From assembly GCA_963555775.3 (NCBI GenBank), contig CAUVWY020000009.1:620001-684000 (forward strand): DNA of 64,000 nt, given 5' to 3'. Below are positions 31,501 to 41,376 of the stretch, piece by piece. The DNA comes from JAJEDW01 sp963555775. GTDB taxonomy: Bacteria; Acidobacteriota; Terriglobia; 20CM-2-55-15. A model generated the notes under the pieces. That model was given only the letters and a program-made list of their open reading frames with translations. It was not told the DNA's origin and ran no database searches. Positions within the stretch are counted from its first letter, which is position 1; every line of letters begins with the position of its first letter. The translations under genes and the position numbers were made by a program.

Positions 31501-34467
31501 ATGTTACCGATGCCCGCCTCGTTGGAAGGTCGTATCCTCGAAACCGGCCAGCGCCTGTACCGGAGTCTCGAAGGCCAGAGTCCGTCCGTCTTCCGAAAGG
31601 ATTTCTGGGTGGGCAAGGCAATGGACTGGTCGATGAGCGACCCGGAGTTCAAGACCAGTCTTTTTCGATTCATTGACGTCTTTCCCAGTTTGACCGGGGC
31701 TGCCGACATCGCCCGGTACGCCAGGGAATACTTTGGCGGCGGACGCGGGGGTTTGTTCGGAAACATCGGTTTGAAGGCGTTGTCCGGCGGTATCGGTTCA
31801 AGGATATCCGCCCGGTTTTTCACGTCCAATATCAGGGCAGTGGCCCGTCAGTTCATCGCCGGGGAGGCGCCCGAGGACGCATTGCCGGTGCTCGCCGCCC
31901 TTCGAAACGACGGACTCGCGTTTACCGTGTCCTTGCTGGGAGAAGAGGTCGTTTCCGAGCGTGAAGCCGTTCTTTTCCAAGAACGATACATCGATTTTCT
32001 CGATCGCCTGACGCAAGCCTCCTCCGAATGGCCCGCCCTGGGCAACGGCGGCGAACTCGACTGGGACCTCACGCCGCGGGTGAACATTTCGGTGAAACCC
32101 TCGTCGCTCTATTCCCAGATGTCGGCGCGGGCTTTCGAACGGTCCGTCGATCGTGCGAAGGACCGGTTGCGTCCGATACTCCGGAAAGCGATGGAGTCGA
32201 AGGCGTCGGTTGTCCTGGACATGGAGTCCCGCGAATTGAAGAGCATGACGTTGGCCATTTATCGGAGCGTCATGGACGAGCCCGAGTTCCGCGGCTACCC
32301 GCATACGGGTGTGGCGATACAGGCGTACCTCCGGGAAACCGGCGACGACGTCCGGTTGTTGATCGATTGGGCGCGCACGCGCGGGCAGACGCTCACGGTT
32401 CGGCTGGTCAAGGGTGCGTACTGGGACAGTGAGGTGGCCTGGGCGCGGCAACAGAACTGGCCCGAGCCGGTGTTTCTCCACAAGAACGAATCTGACGCGG
32501 CCTTCGAAACGATCGCGCGCCTGATCCTCGAAAATCACGAGTACGTTCACCTGGCATGCGGTTCTCATAATCTGAGGTCGCAGGCCTTCGTCATCGAAAC
32601 GGCAAGAGATCTGGACATTCCCGACGATCGTGTGGAGTTTCAGATTCTCCATGGCATGGCGGAACCCGTGCGGAACGCATTGCTCGAGGAAGGCCGCCGT
32701 GTCCGGATGTATACGCCGGTCGGAGAGATGATTCCGGGCATGGCCTACCTGGTCCGCCGGCTCCTGGAGAACACGTCCAACGAGTCTTTCCTGCGCCAGG
32801 GGTTTGTCGAAAAGATGGATCCCCAGAATCTCCTTCGCCCGCCCGAGTCCAGTTCGAATGAGAGACCCGTGGAATCCGGGTCCTCGGACCGGTTCAGAAA
32901 CGAACCTCTGCTGGATTGGACGATGACCGCGAATCGGGAACGGTTTGCCAAAGTTCTCGATGACGTGCGCGCGCGTTTTCCAGTTTCCGTGCCTCTGGCG
33001 ATCGGCGGAGAACGGGTCGAAACCGGCCAGAAGATCGATTCCCGCAACCCGAACCGTCCCGATGAACTTGTCGGCGTCGCGTCGTCAGCCGGAGCCGGCG
33101 AACTCGGACGCGCCGTCAGGGCAGCGTCCGACGCATATCCGGGCTGGCGCGGCACGCCCGCCGCCGACCGGGCTGAGATCTTGTTTGCCGCCGCGCGGGC
33201 GGCGCGGCACCGGCGGATGGAGTTGGCGGCGCTGGAGGTGTTCGAGACGGGCAAAGGTTGGGACGAAGCCGATGGGGACGTGTGCGAGGCCATCGATTTT
33301 CTCGAATACTACGGCCGCGAAATGATCCGCCTCGACAAACCTCAGGATCTGAGCGTCGTTCCCGGCGAGACCACCTCGTTGTTTTACGAGCCTCGCGGCG
33401 TTGTTGGCGTCGTGGCGCCCTGGAACTTTCCGATCGCGATTTCAATGGGTATGGTCTCGGCCGCGATCGTCGCAGGAAACACCGTCGTCTACAAACCGTC
33501 TTCGGAGTCGCCAGCCTGCGGGTATGCGGTGCGGGAACTGTTCGATGAGGCGGGGCTTCCGCCGGGCGTCCTGAATTTCGTCCCCGGTAGCGGTGCCGTC
33601 ATTGGCGACGGTCTCGTCACCCATTCCGATGTCTGGCTGGTTGCGTTCACCGGGAGCCGCGAGGTTGGACTCCGTATCAATCGTCTGGCAGCGGAATCGT
33701 CGGAACGGGGACCCAATGTCAAGCGGGTGATTGCCGAGATGGGCGGCAAGAATGCCATCGTCGTCGATACCGGCGCCGACCTGGATGCGGCGGTTCGTGA
33801 CGTGATTCGATCGGCGTTCGGTTATCAGGGGCAGAAGTGTTCGGCCTGTTCGCGTGTCATCGCGGTCGATCCCATCCACGATGTCTTCCTTGACAGGCTG
33901 AAGGACGCCGCCGAAAGCATCGAACTCGGACCGGTCGAGGACCCTGCAGCGTTTGTCGGCGCGGTGATCTCAGAGGACGCCGCCGATAAGATTCGCAAGT
34001 ACATCGAGATCGGAAAAACCGAAGGCCGCCTCGTTGTGGAACGCCTCCCTGCAAATCCGAGGGGCCATGTTGTTCCGCTCACGATCTTCGCAGAAATACA
34101 GCCGGATCACCGCCTGGCCCAGGAGGAGATCTTCGGTCCCGTACTGTCGGTGATCAGGGCGTCCGACTTCGATGATGCCCTGGAGATTGCAAACCGGACG
34201 CCATTTGCCCTGGCCGGCGCGGTCTTTTCCCGCAGCCCGTCCAACATTGCGAAGGCCGCCGAACGGTTTCAGGTGGGAAACCTGTACATCAACCGCGGGT
34301 CCACCGGAGCTCTCGTCGGCCGGCATCCCTTCGGGGGTTTCAAGATGTCAGGGGTCGGTTCGAAAGCGGGGGGGCCGGACTATCTTCGGCAGTTCATGGT
34401 TCCAAGGAACGTTGTGGAGAATACGATCCGGCGCAGCTTCACGCCGGAAATCGACGACGTGGGGTAG
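31501..34467 (+). CDS. Fused proline dehydrogenase / 1-pyrroline-5-carboxylate dehydrogenase
   Basis: 988 residues from ATG at 31501; ATG at 31510 is an alternative. It starts 11 bases after the phosphatase gene and is probably co-transcribed. The PRODH barrel (about residues 60-460) has VNISVKPSSLYSQMSARAFE, VVLDMESRELKSMTLAIY, VRLVKGAYWDSEVAWARQQ and EFQILHGMAEPVRNAL-type FAD/substrate motifs. The P5CDH half has VVAPWNFPIAISMGMVSAAI, VAFTGSREVGLRIN, VIAEMGGKNAIVVD with the catalytic Glu and GYQGQKCSACSRVI with the catalytic Cys, then EIFGPVLSVI and GRHPFGGFKMSG. It oxidises proline to glutamate in two channelled steps. There is no N-terminal ribbon-helix-helix, so unlike E. coli PutA it should not self-regulate. 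Confidence 0.93.
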   Translation: MLPMPASLEGRILETGQRLYRSLEGQSPSVFRKDFWVGKAMDWSMSDPEFKTSLFRFIDVFPSLTGAADIARYAREYFGGGRGGLFGNIGLKALSGGIGSRISARFFTSNIRAVARQFIAGEAPEDALPVLAALRNDGLAFTVSLLGEEVVSEREAVLFQERYIDFLDRLTQASSEWPALGNGGELDWDLTPRVNISVKPSSLYSQMSARAFERSVDRAKDRLRPILRKAMESKASVVLDMESRELKSMTLAIYRSVMDEPEFRGYPHTGVAIQAYLRETGDDVRLLIDWARTRGQTLTVRLVKGAYWDSEVAWARQQNWPEPVFLHKNESDAAFETIARLILENHEYVHLACGSHNLRSQAFVIETARDLDIPDDRVEFQILHGMAEPVRNALLEEGRRVRMYTPVGEMIPGMAYLVRRLLENTSNESFLRQGFVEKMDPQNLLRPPESSSNERPVESGSSDRFRNEPLLDWTMTANRERFAKVLDDVRARFPVSVPLAIGGERVETGQKIDSRNPNRPDELVGVASSAGAGELGRAVRAASDAYPGWRGTPAADRAEILFAAARAARHRRMELAALEVFETGKGWDEADGDVCEAIDFLEYYGREMIRLDKPQDLSVVPGETTSLFYEPRGVVGVVAPWNFPIAISMGMVSAAIVAGNTVVYKPSSESPACGYAVRELFDEAGLPPGVLNFVPGSGAVIGDGLVTHSDVWLVAFTGSREVGLRINRLAAESSERGPNVKRVIAEMGGKNAIVVDTGADLDAAVRDVIRSAFGYQGQKCSACSRVIAVDPIHDVFLDRLKDAAESIELGPVEDPAAFVGAVISEDAADKIRKYIEIGKTEGRLVVERLPANPRGHVVPLTIFAEIQPDHRLAQEEIFGPVLSVIRASDFDDALEIANRTPFALAGAVFSRSPSNIAKAAERFQVGNLYINRGSTGALVGRHPFGGFKMSGVGSKAGGPDYLRQFMVPRNVVENTIRRSFTPEIDDVG

Positions 34468-34689
34468 GGGACCGGGGTCAGGGGCTGGACTGGAAGGTTT
34501 ATGACTGATCTGAAACGTGACTATAAGCCATTGATGTTATTGACCCGGCTGTGAAGCCTGATCGACCCGGTACTGGGGCCGTAAATGGTTGAGTTTCACG
34601 CTTGATTGATCCGCCGCAGGCGGGGGCCGGACTGACCAGCGGCGACGGACGATCTTTCTGTTTTCGTCCGTTCCGCTCTTACCCATTTG

Positions 34690-35091
34690 CTATTGCAGCG
34701 TGATCCTGAAATCGCCGCTTACGTCGCCGTGACGCCACGTACCGACGAGAGAACGGTTGGGGGAGCCGAGGTCTTCGATCCGGCCCTCGATGATGTAGAC
34801 GATCGGGTTTCCTGCGGGATCGTTCGCATCGACTTCAATGCGAACGGACCAATCGCTCGGGTCCAGCGTTGCGGTCTTGAAGGCAAGGTCGTCCGATCCG
34901 GGATTGATCGTGCCGGTAATTTCCTCACCCGTCCAGTCCATGGCCACCAGAATGCGGTTTTGATGATCCGGGGACGGTCCCCAGTAGCCGACCCAGCTTC
35001 CGGTCAGCGGATGCGATTCCTGTGCAACCATCGGCACAGCCACGCCGATACATACGAGCAGATACATCGTTCGGCAGATTCTCGATCGCAT
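34690..35091 (-). CDS. Small exported beta-rich protein
   Basis: 133 residues from ATG at 35091, set by the AAGGAGA site immediately upstream and the signal peptide (MRSRICRTMYLLVCIGVAVP). The mature part is a compact beta barrel: HPLTGSWVGYWGPSPDHQNR, ILVAMDWTGEEITGTINPGS, DWSVRIEVDANDPAG, then IIEGRIEDLGSPNRSLVGTW. The GSWxGxWGP...G.I.GT...G pattern resembles small calycin/lipocalin-like exported proteins of Acidobacteriota. No catalytic motif is seen. It is divergent from the DUF6152 gene. Confidence 0.65.
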   Translation of the reverse strand: MRSRICRTMYLLVCIGVAVPMVAQESHPLTGSWVGYWGPSPDHQNRILVAMDWTGEEITGTINPGSDDLAFKTATLDPSDWSVRIEVDANDPAGNPIVYIIEGRIEDLGSPNRSLVGTWRHGDVSGDFRITLQ

Positions 35092-35276
35092 CACTCTCCT
35101 TGACCACCCGGGCTCATGGAATGAGGCCGAAGCATATACTCCGGCGGTGCGATGGCGCAACAACCCGAAGCCACCCTGAAGCCGCCGACAAGGCGTCCAT
35201 CCCTCAAGCGTTACACATCCGTATCGGAAACAAAAAATGATAGGCTGAATGTCCTCCGGGGGCGACTCTTTTGAGA

Positions 35277-36425
35277 ATGTCAACACGCAGTATCGACAAC
35301 ATGCGGTGGGGTGGATATCACCGGTTGGGCGCGGTATTGGGATTGGGCGGTTGGTTGCTTGTGGCGCCTCTGGCGGCGCATCACGCCATCGTCGCCAAAT
35401 TCAATCCCGACGAACCGGTCGCTTTGAACGGTACGATCACGAAGGTGGACTGGGCGAATCCCCACGTGCACGTCTTGATGGATGTCCAGGGGGCTGGCGG
35501 TATCGCGAACTGGGCCATCGAACTGGAGAGTCCGGTCGATCTCGATGCGGGCGGTTGGAGTCCGGATGCCGTAAGACTGGGCGAGCGGATAACGGTGGAG
35601 GGAATCGCCGCAAGAGACGGCAGCCTTCAGGCGTGGGCGTACTCGATGACGCGCACCGATTCGGGCGCTGCCGTCTTCGACATCCCGGACCCGGTTCCGC
35701 CTTCGGCGCCGGCTTTATCGGGCCCGGCGCCCCGGTGGCCCGACGGACAGCCGCGATTGGGACCGCCTCCCGGAGAAAGCGGGTATTGGGGAAATCCCAC
35801 CGCGTCCGTGCTGGTCGAAGACGGCGTGGATGTCGCCGCGAACTCCGATGGGCGCCTTTTGAACCTGGACGATGCCCCGAGAGTGGCCCCGTTGCAGCCC
35901 TGGGCGTTGGCGTTGTACGAATTCAGGCAGCGCGAGTTCCTGAGTTCAGATCCAGCGTTCTTGCGGTGCATTCCTCCCGGCGGTCCACGACAGTTTCAAC
36001 TTCCATACGGCATTCAGTTTGTGGAGCAACGGGACCGGGAACGTATCTTCGTTCTTGTCGGCAGCGGTAATCGGAATTGGTATTTTATCTATACCGACGG
36101 ACGCGACAAGGTGGGTCGGGTCGAAGGCGATGACGACAACCCGCTCTACTACGGACGTTCGGTGGCGCGCTGGGAAGATGACACGCTGGTGGTCGATACC
36201 CGGGGTTTCAACGAAGATTTCTGGATTACTAACGGCGGCCTGCCGCATACCGACCGGTTGCATCTGATCCAGCGAATCTCGCGACCCGACTTCAATACGC
36301 TTGAATACGAGGTCACGATCGACGACCCGGGCGCGTACACCAGAACATGGACGGCCAGTTGGACGCTCGAATGGATTGCCGGTGAAGAGATGCCGGTTTA
36401 TTTTTGCCAGGACAATCGGCCATGA
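35277..36425 (+). CDS. Exported DUF6152 protein with second conserved C-terminal domain
   Basis: 382 residues from ATG at 35277. After a signal segment (YHRLGAVLGLGGWLLVAPLA) the DUF6152 module starts HHAIVAKFNPDEPVALNGTI and includes TKVDWANPHVHVLMDV, the family WxNPHxxV motif. A proline-rich linker leads to a domain shared with the next gene: PYGIQFVEQRDRERIFVL, YYGRSVARWEDDTLVVDTRG, FNEDFWI, EYEVTIDDPGAYTRTWT. The WEGDTLVVDTxGFN motif is characteristic of exported Acidobacteriota proteins of unknown role. The stop overlaps the next start as ATGA. Confidence 0.75.
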   Translation: MSTRSIDNMRWGGYHRLGAVLGLGGWLLVAPLAAHHAIVAKFNPDEPVALNGTITKVDWANPHVHVLMDVQGAGGIANWAIELESPVDLDAGGWSPDAVRLGERITVEGIAARDGSLQAWAYSMTRTDSGAAVFDIPDPVPPSAPALSGPAPRWPDGQPRLGPPPGESGYWGNPTASVLVEDGVDVAANSDGRLLNLDDAPRVAPLQPWALALYEFRQREFLSSDPAFLRCIPPGGPRQFQLPYGIQFVEQRDRERIFVLVGSGNRNWYFIYTDGRDKVGRVEGDDDNPLYYGRSVARWEDDTLVVDTRGFNEDFWITNGGLPHTDRLHLIQRISRPDFNTLEYEVTIDDPGAYTRTWTASWTLEWIAGEEMPVYFCQDNRP

Positions 36426-37285
36426 TGAGGGTTTCCAGAATGACACACCGGACGTTTGCCGCGCTTGCCGTGCTGCTGCTCTCAACGATTTGCGCACCGC
36501 CGTTGCTGGCCCAACGTGGGCGCGGCGCGGTCGAAGACGCCGAGGTGCGGCCGGCCCCCCGATGGCCGGATGGCCGGATTCGACTCGATGCGCCTCCGGG
36601 TGAAACAGGGATCTGGTACGGTCCGGGCGGGGCTGTCCCGGGTCTCGCGGATTGGGACAACAACCCCAACCCCCATCCATTTCCGGGTCGGCCGAAGGTC
36701 AGCGAAGTGCCCTTCCAGCCTTGGGCCCGGGCGCTCATCGACTACCGCGACGTCAATCAGTTCGAACCGCACGCGCGTTGCAAGCCTTCAGGTGGAATAC
36801 GCCAGTTCGTGACCCCGTACGGCAACGAGATCGTCGAAATGCGCGAACTGGAACGGGTCTACATATTCGATGTGGGCGGCCCGCACAGTTTCCGCGTGAT
36901 TTATATGGACGGCCGGGAGCATCCCGAAGACCTCACGCCCAGCTACTACGGCCACTCCATCGGGCATTGGGAAGGGGACACGCTGGTGGTGGATACGGTG
37001 GGCTTCAACGAGAAGTTCTGGATCGACCGCAGGGTCACCGTTCATACCAGGCAACTGCGTTTCATCGAGCGCTTCACGCGCACCAACTACGAAACGATCG
37101 AATACGTGGTCACTGTCGACGATCCCGGCGCGTACACCGAGCCTTGGACCAGCGGCGTTTATCTTCGCTTTGAACCCGATCTGGAAATGTTCGAATACAT
37201 CTGCCAGGAGCAGAATCAGGCCGCGGACCTCATGGTAGGGACCGAGGTCGAGTCATTCTTCGGAAGCAGTCCGATCGTCCCTTGA
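36422..37285 (+). CDS. Exported protein sharing the WEGDTLVVDTxGFN domain
   Basis: 287 residues from ATG at 36422, overlapping the previous stop as ATGA, so the two are translationally coupled. A signal peptide (MTHRTFAALAVLLLSTICAP) is followed by an Arg/Pro-rich linker with RWPDGRIRLDAPPGETGIWY. The shared domain follows: QPWARALIDYRDVNQFEPHA, RQFVTPYGNEIVEMRELERV, GHSIGHWEGDTLVVDTVGFN and EYVVTVDDPGAYTEPWTSGV. It lacks the DUF6152 part of its neighbour. The two genes probably arose by duplication and act together at the envelope. The function is unknown. Confidence 0.7.
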   Translation: MMRVSRMTHRTFAALAVLLLSTICAPPLLAQRGRGAVEDAEVRPAPRWPDGRIRLDAPPGETGIWYGPGGAVPGLADWDNNPNPHPFPGRPKVSEVPFQPWARALIDYRDVNQFEPHARCKPSGGIRQFVTPYGNEIVEMRELERVYIFDVGGPHSFRVIYMDGREHPEDLTPSYYGHSIGHWEGDTLVVDTVGFNEKFWIDRRVTVHTRQLRFIERFTRTNYETIEYVVTVDDPGAYTEPWTSGVYLRFEPDLEMFEYICQEQNQAADLMVGTEVESFFGSSPIVP

Positions 37286-37360
37286 TGGGGATGGTCCCGA
37301 TCATCGGAACCCACCGGATGTACGATGCCATCGATGCTCAAACGGTTTGAAGGACGCGCC

Positions 37361-37741
37361 ATGGAAATCGTACCGATCAAGACCAAACAAGATTACCGCC
37401 GCACTCTCAAGGAGATCGAAGGCCTGATGACGGCCCGTCGGCACACGCCCGAAGGCGACCGCCTGGATGTTCTGGTGACGTTGGTCGAGGCGTGGGAGGC
37501 GCGGAATTATCCGCTCGATCTGCCCGACCCGATCGCGGCGATCCGCTATCACATGGAGCAGAACGGACTTGCGGCCAAGGATCTGGCGCCCTATATCGGC
37601 GGACGCAATCGGGTCTACGAGGTGTTGAACCGCAGGCGGTCGCTGACCTTGAAGATGAATTGGCGTTTGCATAAAGGGCTCGGCATACCCGCGGAGTCGC
37701 TGATCAAGGGCGACCATGAGGCCATGCCGCTTGCGGGTTGA
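37361..37741 (+). CDS. HigA-like HTH antitoxin, no toxin gene adjacent
   Basis: 126 residues from ATG at 37361. The N-terminus (MEIVPIKTKQDYRRTLKEIE) and the conserved acidic helix TPEGDRLDVLVTLVEAWEAR are typical of the HigA/COG5499 family, and the HTH reads MEQNGLAAKDLAPYIGGRNR followed by VYEVLNRRRSLTLKM. Members normally follow a HigB/RelE-type toxin gene. Here only 75 bases separate it from the previous gene and no such toxin is coded on either side. It is therefore an orphan regulator or the survivor of a lost pair. Confidence 0.75.
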   Translation: MEIVPIKTKQDYRRTLKEIEGLMTARRHTPEGDRLDVLVTLVEAWEARNYPLDLPDPIAAIRYHMEQNGLAAKDLAPYIGGRNRVYEVLNRRRSLTLKMNWRLHKGLGIPAESLIKGDHEAMPLAG

Positions 37742-38007
37742 CGGGTTACCGAATAGTTTCATGTTGCTGTTCGGCGCCCGGAGCCGCAGGCCGCTGATTC
37801 GGCCGATTCGGAACACCGGTTCGGAACGGTCATTCCCCATCGATAACGAACGTCTCTGCCGCCTCCCTGCCACAGTCCGCGTTCGATATCAGCGTTTGAT
37901 TGCCATTCCCTCACGCCTCTCGTATTCTTGAAAACCGAACCATTACCGCGAGGAAGAACTTTTTCTGGTTTGGTGCCTGGATACCCGGGTTGCCACGGGA
38001 GGGCGAG

Positions 38008-40170
38008 ATGAAGACGAGAACACTGTTAATAGCAGGCGTCGTGGCCGGTGGCCTTGTGGCGTTCCTGCTGATCTCAGGCGGAAGCACGAGCGAGCTCCAG
38101 GGACAGGAAATCGCAATCGACGACAACGATATCGCCGGCGTCGTCAGCGGACCGGATGGACCGGAGGCAGGCGTTTGGGTTATTGCCGAGACGACGGATC
38201 TGGGTACGCCGTTCGTCCGAATCGTGGTGACCGACGATGAAGGACGGTATCTGGTTCCGGACCTGCCGGATGCGGCTTATGACGTGTGGGTCCGCGGCTA
38301 TGGACTGGTCGACTCCCCGAAAGTGTCGTTGGCGCCGGGACAGATATCCGACCTTACGGCCGTGCCGGCGCCCGATGCCGCCGCCGCGGCGCATTATTAT
38401 CCTGCCGGCTATTGGTTCTCGCTGCTCGAACCGCCCGCCGAGAGCGAGTTCCCCGGGACAGGTCCCGACGGAAACGGCATCTCGCCCGATATCGACAGTC
38501 AGGCCGCGTGGCTTCGGCGGACGAAATCGGGAGGTTGCCTGGCGTGTCACCAACTGGGGAATCAGGCGACTCGTGAAATCCCCGACGCTCTGGGCACCTT
38601 CGAATCCTCGGTTGCGGCATGGAGCCGGCGCATTCTTTCCGGTCAGGCCGGCAACAACATGGCCGGCGGACTTCGCAACATGGGAGAGCGGCGCGCGCTT
38701 GAAATGTTCGCCGACTGGACCGATCGGATCGCCGCGGGCGAGTTGCCGCCCACGCCGCCGCGGCCCGAGGGCCTTGAACAGAACGTCGTCATCACCCAGT
38801 GGGACTGGGCCGATCCCCAGGCATATCTCCACGACGTGGCGTCCACCGACCGGCGGAATCCAACGGTCAATGCGAACGGCCGTCTCTACGGTGCGCTTGA
38901 ACAGAGCGCCGACTATCTGCCGGTGTTGGACCCGGTCACCCACACCGTAACCCGGGTGCCGCTGACCGTACGCGATCCGGAGACGTCGCCGTCTTCCCCG
39001 AACATGCCCGAACCCTCGCCTTACTGGGGTGACGAGGTCCTGTGGGACAGCCGGAACAACGTCCATAACCCGATGTTTGACCACGAAGGCCGGGTCTGGA
39101 TCACCTCGGCGGTCCGCCCGCCCGCCAATCCGGAATTCTGCCTCGAAGGCTCGGATCATCCTTCGGCGCAGATGTTCCCCGTGGCGCGCGCCTCGCGTCA
39201 TCTGGCGATGTACGATCCGGGTACCGAGGCTCTCACGCACATCAGCACTTGCTTCGGTACGCATCACCTCATGTTTGCCGAAGATGAAGACAACACGCTC
39301 TGGACCAGCGGTGGCGGTCAGGTTGTCGGCTGGCTCAATACGCGGATGTTCGAAGAGACCGGCGACGAGCAGGCATCACAGGGTTGGACGGCTCTGATCA
39401 TGGATACCAACGGCAATGGCGTCAGAGACGAATACGTCGAGCCGAACGAGCCGGTCGATCCCACAATGGACAAGCGGTTCGGCGGCGCCTTCTATGCCGT
39501 GGCGCCCGCGCCGGACGGTTCGATCTGGGGCACGTCGCTGGGTTTCCCGGGTGCGGTCATTCGCCTGGATCCCGGTTCCAATCCCCCCGCGACCGCGCTT
39601 GCCGAAGTCTACGAACTTCCGTACGGCAACCCGGCAGCCGAGGTGCAGGGATACTCCCCCCGCGGCGGCGACGTTGACCGCAACGGTGTCTACTGGGCCG
39701 CTCTCTCAAGTGGACACATGGCAAGCTTCGATCGTTCGAAATGCGCGGTTCTGAACGGCCCCACGGCGACGGGTCAGCATTGTCCCGAAGGCTGGACGAT
39801 GGTGGCCGAGCCACTGCCGCAGATGAAAGGAGTTGACGCGCCGGGCAGCGCCGAGGGCAGTTACTACACCTGGGTCGATCAGTTCGATACCCTTGGGCTG
39901 GGCGCGAACGTGCCCATAAATACGGGCAACTTGTCTGAAGGTCTGCTGGCGCTGCAGGACGGCGAATGGGTCGTCATGCGCGTTCCGTATCCGCTGGGTT
40001 TCTTTACCAAGTGGATGGACGGGCGGATCGACGATCCGGATGCCGGCTGGAAAGGCCGGGGCGTTTGGGCCACCGTCAGCACGCGCGCGCCCTTTCACAT
40101 GGAAGGCGGGCGGGGGACATCGAGCAAGGTCCTCCAGTTCCAGATGCGTTCCAGCCCGTTGGACAGGTAG
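38008..40170 (+). CDS. Exported carboxypeptidase-regulatory / streptogramin-lyase-like protein with a haem motif
   Basis: 720 residues from ATG at 38008, with GGGAGGGCGAG just upstream and a membrane/signal segment (TLLIAGVVAGGLVAFLLISG). Residues about 40-120 form a carboxypeptidase-regulatory Ig-like domain (DIAGVVSGPDGPEAGVWVIA, then VVTDDEGRYLVPDLPDAAYDV). A single c-type haem site CLACH lies at about residue 178. The rest is a beta-propeller-like repeat region (DHEGRVWITSAV, EDNTLWTSGGG, APDGSIWGTSL and similar), resembling streptogramin-lyase-type propellers. Such three-part proteins may couple an extracellular propeller to electron transfer. The next gene follows without a gap. Confidence 0.75.
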   Translation: MKTRTLLIAGVVAGGLVAFLLISGGSTSELQGQEIAIDDNDIAGVVSGPDGPEAGVWVIAETTDLGTPFVRIVVTDDEGRYLVPDLPDAAYDVWVRGYGLVDSPKVSLAPGQISDLTAVPAPDAAAAAHYYPAGYWFSLLEPPAESEFPGTGPDGNGISPDIDSQAAWLRRTKSGGCLACHQLGNQATREIPDALGTFESSVAAWSRRILSGQAGNNMAGGLRNMGERRALEMFADWTDRIAAGELPPTPPRPEGLEQNVVITQWDWADPQAYLHDVASTDRRNPTVNANGRLYGALEQSADYLPVLDPVTHTVTRVPLTVRDPETSPSSPNMPEPSPYWGDEVLWDSRNNVHNPMFDHEGRVWITSAVRPPANPEFCLEGSDHPSAQMFPVARASRHLAMYDPGTEALTHISTCFGTHHLMFAEDEDNTLWTSGGGQVVGWLNTRMFEETGDEQASQGWTALIMDTNGNGVRDEYVEPNEPVDPTMDKRFGGAFYAVAPAPDGSIWGTSLGFPGAVIRLDPGSNPPATALAEVYELPYGNPAAEVQGYSPRGGDVDRNGVYWAALSSGHMASFDRSKCAVLNGPTATGQHCPEGWTMVAEPLPQMKGVDAPGSAEGSYYTWVDQFDTLGLGANVPINTGNLSEGLLALQDGEWVVMRVPYPLGFFTKWMDGRIDDPDAGWKGRGVWATVSTRAPFHMEGGRGTSSKVLQFQMRSSPLDR

Positions 40171-40812
40171 ATGATATCTCGCGCTCGAACCGCGGCGGCC
40201 GCGACCCTGCTTGCGGCCGCCTGCATGCTCTTTGTCGCGGCGCCCTCCTTTGGACAGGGTTGGTCGACCTACGTCAATCTCGATGACCGCTTCAGCGTCA
40301 ATCTTCCCGGCGAACCCGAGGTGCGCGACATCGCCTGGGATTCGGAGTATCGTGCCGTCTTCCCTGGACGGGTCTACAGCTACTCGGATGGCGGCAAGAG
40401 TTACTCGGTTACCGTGATCGACTACACCGATGCCGAAAGAATTCATCTGGAGCGAACCAACAAGACCCAGGCCGACAGCTACCCGATGTACTGGCAGATC
40501 GACGTGCGGGGTTCGATCGCGTATGCCGCGTCGCAGTTCCGCCAGCGGGCCGCCGAGGTGACCCACGACGCGTGGCATTACATCGATCTGGTGGAAGGAC
40601 ACCAACTCCAACTCACCAATCCGGACGGATCCCGTACTTTCGCCGCCATCTATCTGCATGAGAGTCGACTGTATATTCTGGATGCGACCGTGCCGCAGGG
40701 CACGCCTCCACCGGGGTTATTCCAGCAATCCCTGAGCTTTCTCGATGAAGACGGCAATCGAATCCGGTATCGGGAAATCTACTCCAACCGGTTGCCGCCG
40801 CCGGGCCCGTGA
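40171..40812 (+). CDS. Exported protein of unknown function
   Basis: 213 residues with a signal peptide (MISRARTAAAATLLAAACML). Its ATG directly follows the stop of the haem-motif protein, so co-transcription is certain in practice. The mature part is beta-rich: VNLDDRFSVNLPGEPEVRDI, FPGRVYSYSDGGKSYSVTVI, YIDLVEGHQLQLTNPDGSR, FAAIYLHESRLYILDATVPQ. This pattern (RFSVxxPGxPxV ... GRVYxxxxxxxxYxVTVxDY ... RLYILxAxVPxGxPPPxLFQQSLxFLD) is common in exported proteins of the same gene neighbourhoods. No enzymatic residues are recognisable. Confidence 0.7.
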   Translation: MISRARTAAAATLLAAACMLFVAAPSFGQGWSTYVNLDDRFSVNLPGEPEVRDIAWDSEYRAVFPGRVYSYSDGGKSYSVTVIDYTDAERIHLERTNKTQADSYPMYWQIDVRGSIAYAASQFRQRAAEVTHDAWHYIDLVEGHQLQLTNPDGSRTFAAIYLHESRLYILDATVPQGTPPPGLFQQSLSFLDEDGNRIRYREIYSNRLPPPGP

Positions 40813-41255
40813 ATTCGCCGGGCCGATCCATGAAGCTAATGAGAATGAAGCGAAAGGAAATGAAGCGCGTATCGGCAGGATTCATCGTTCTTTGCCTGGC
40901 TCTGCCGGTCATGCCCGCAATGTCTCATCATTCTCACGGCAACTACCAGATGACCGAGTACACCCACCTGGAAGGCACGGTCACCGAGATCCACTGGATC
41001 AATCCGCATAGCTGGATCTACATGGAAGTTGACGGCGGGGTCGAAGGCGAAGTCGGCAACGGCGGCGGCGAACCATTGCTCTGGGCTCTGGAAGGCGCGA
41101 GCGTGATCGAGCTTCGGCGCGGAGGGTGGGCCGAAGACAGCATCAACCCCGGCGACAGTATTTCGGTGCGCTGCCATCGGCTCCGCGACGGTTCAAACGG
41201 GTGTCTTCTCGGCTACGTGACCCCTGAAGGCGGCGAAGAGAAGTTGTTCGATTAG
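40809..41255 (+). CDS. DUF6152-family exported protein
   Basis: 148 residues if the GTG at 40809 is used; that start overlaps the previous stop as GTGA. ATG codons at 40830, 40839, 40845 and 40860 are alternatives, and the last begins a clean signal peptide (MKRVSAGFIVLCLALPVMPA). The mature protein starts HHSHGNYQMTEYTHLEGTVT and has EIHWINPHSWIYMEVDG, the DUF6152 core motif. A second conserved part is WALEGASVIELRRGGWAED, then GDSISVRCHRLRDGSNGCLL. This family has no known activity. The conserved histidines suggest metal binding. Confidence 0.75.
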   Translation: MNSPGRSMKLMRMKRKEMKRVSAGFIVLCLALPVMPAMSHHSHGNYQMTEYTHLEGTVTEIHWINPHSWIYMEVDGGVEGEVGNGGGEPLLWALEGASVIELRRGGWAEDSINPGDSISVRCHRLRDGSNGCLLGYVTPEGGEEKLFD

Positions 41256-41376
41256 GGGGCGGTAGGCGGAAGCCTGAAATGCGCGTGGCCGCGTCAAGAG
41301 GTATTCTCGTCGAGCAACGTCACCGAATCGCCGGCGCCGCCGTATCGCGATTCCGCCCGGCAGGAGAAACGACCGA

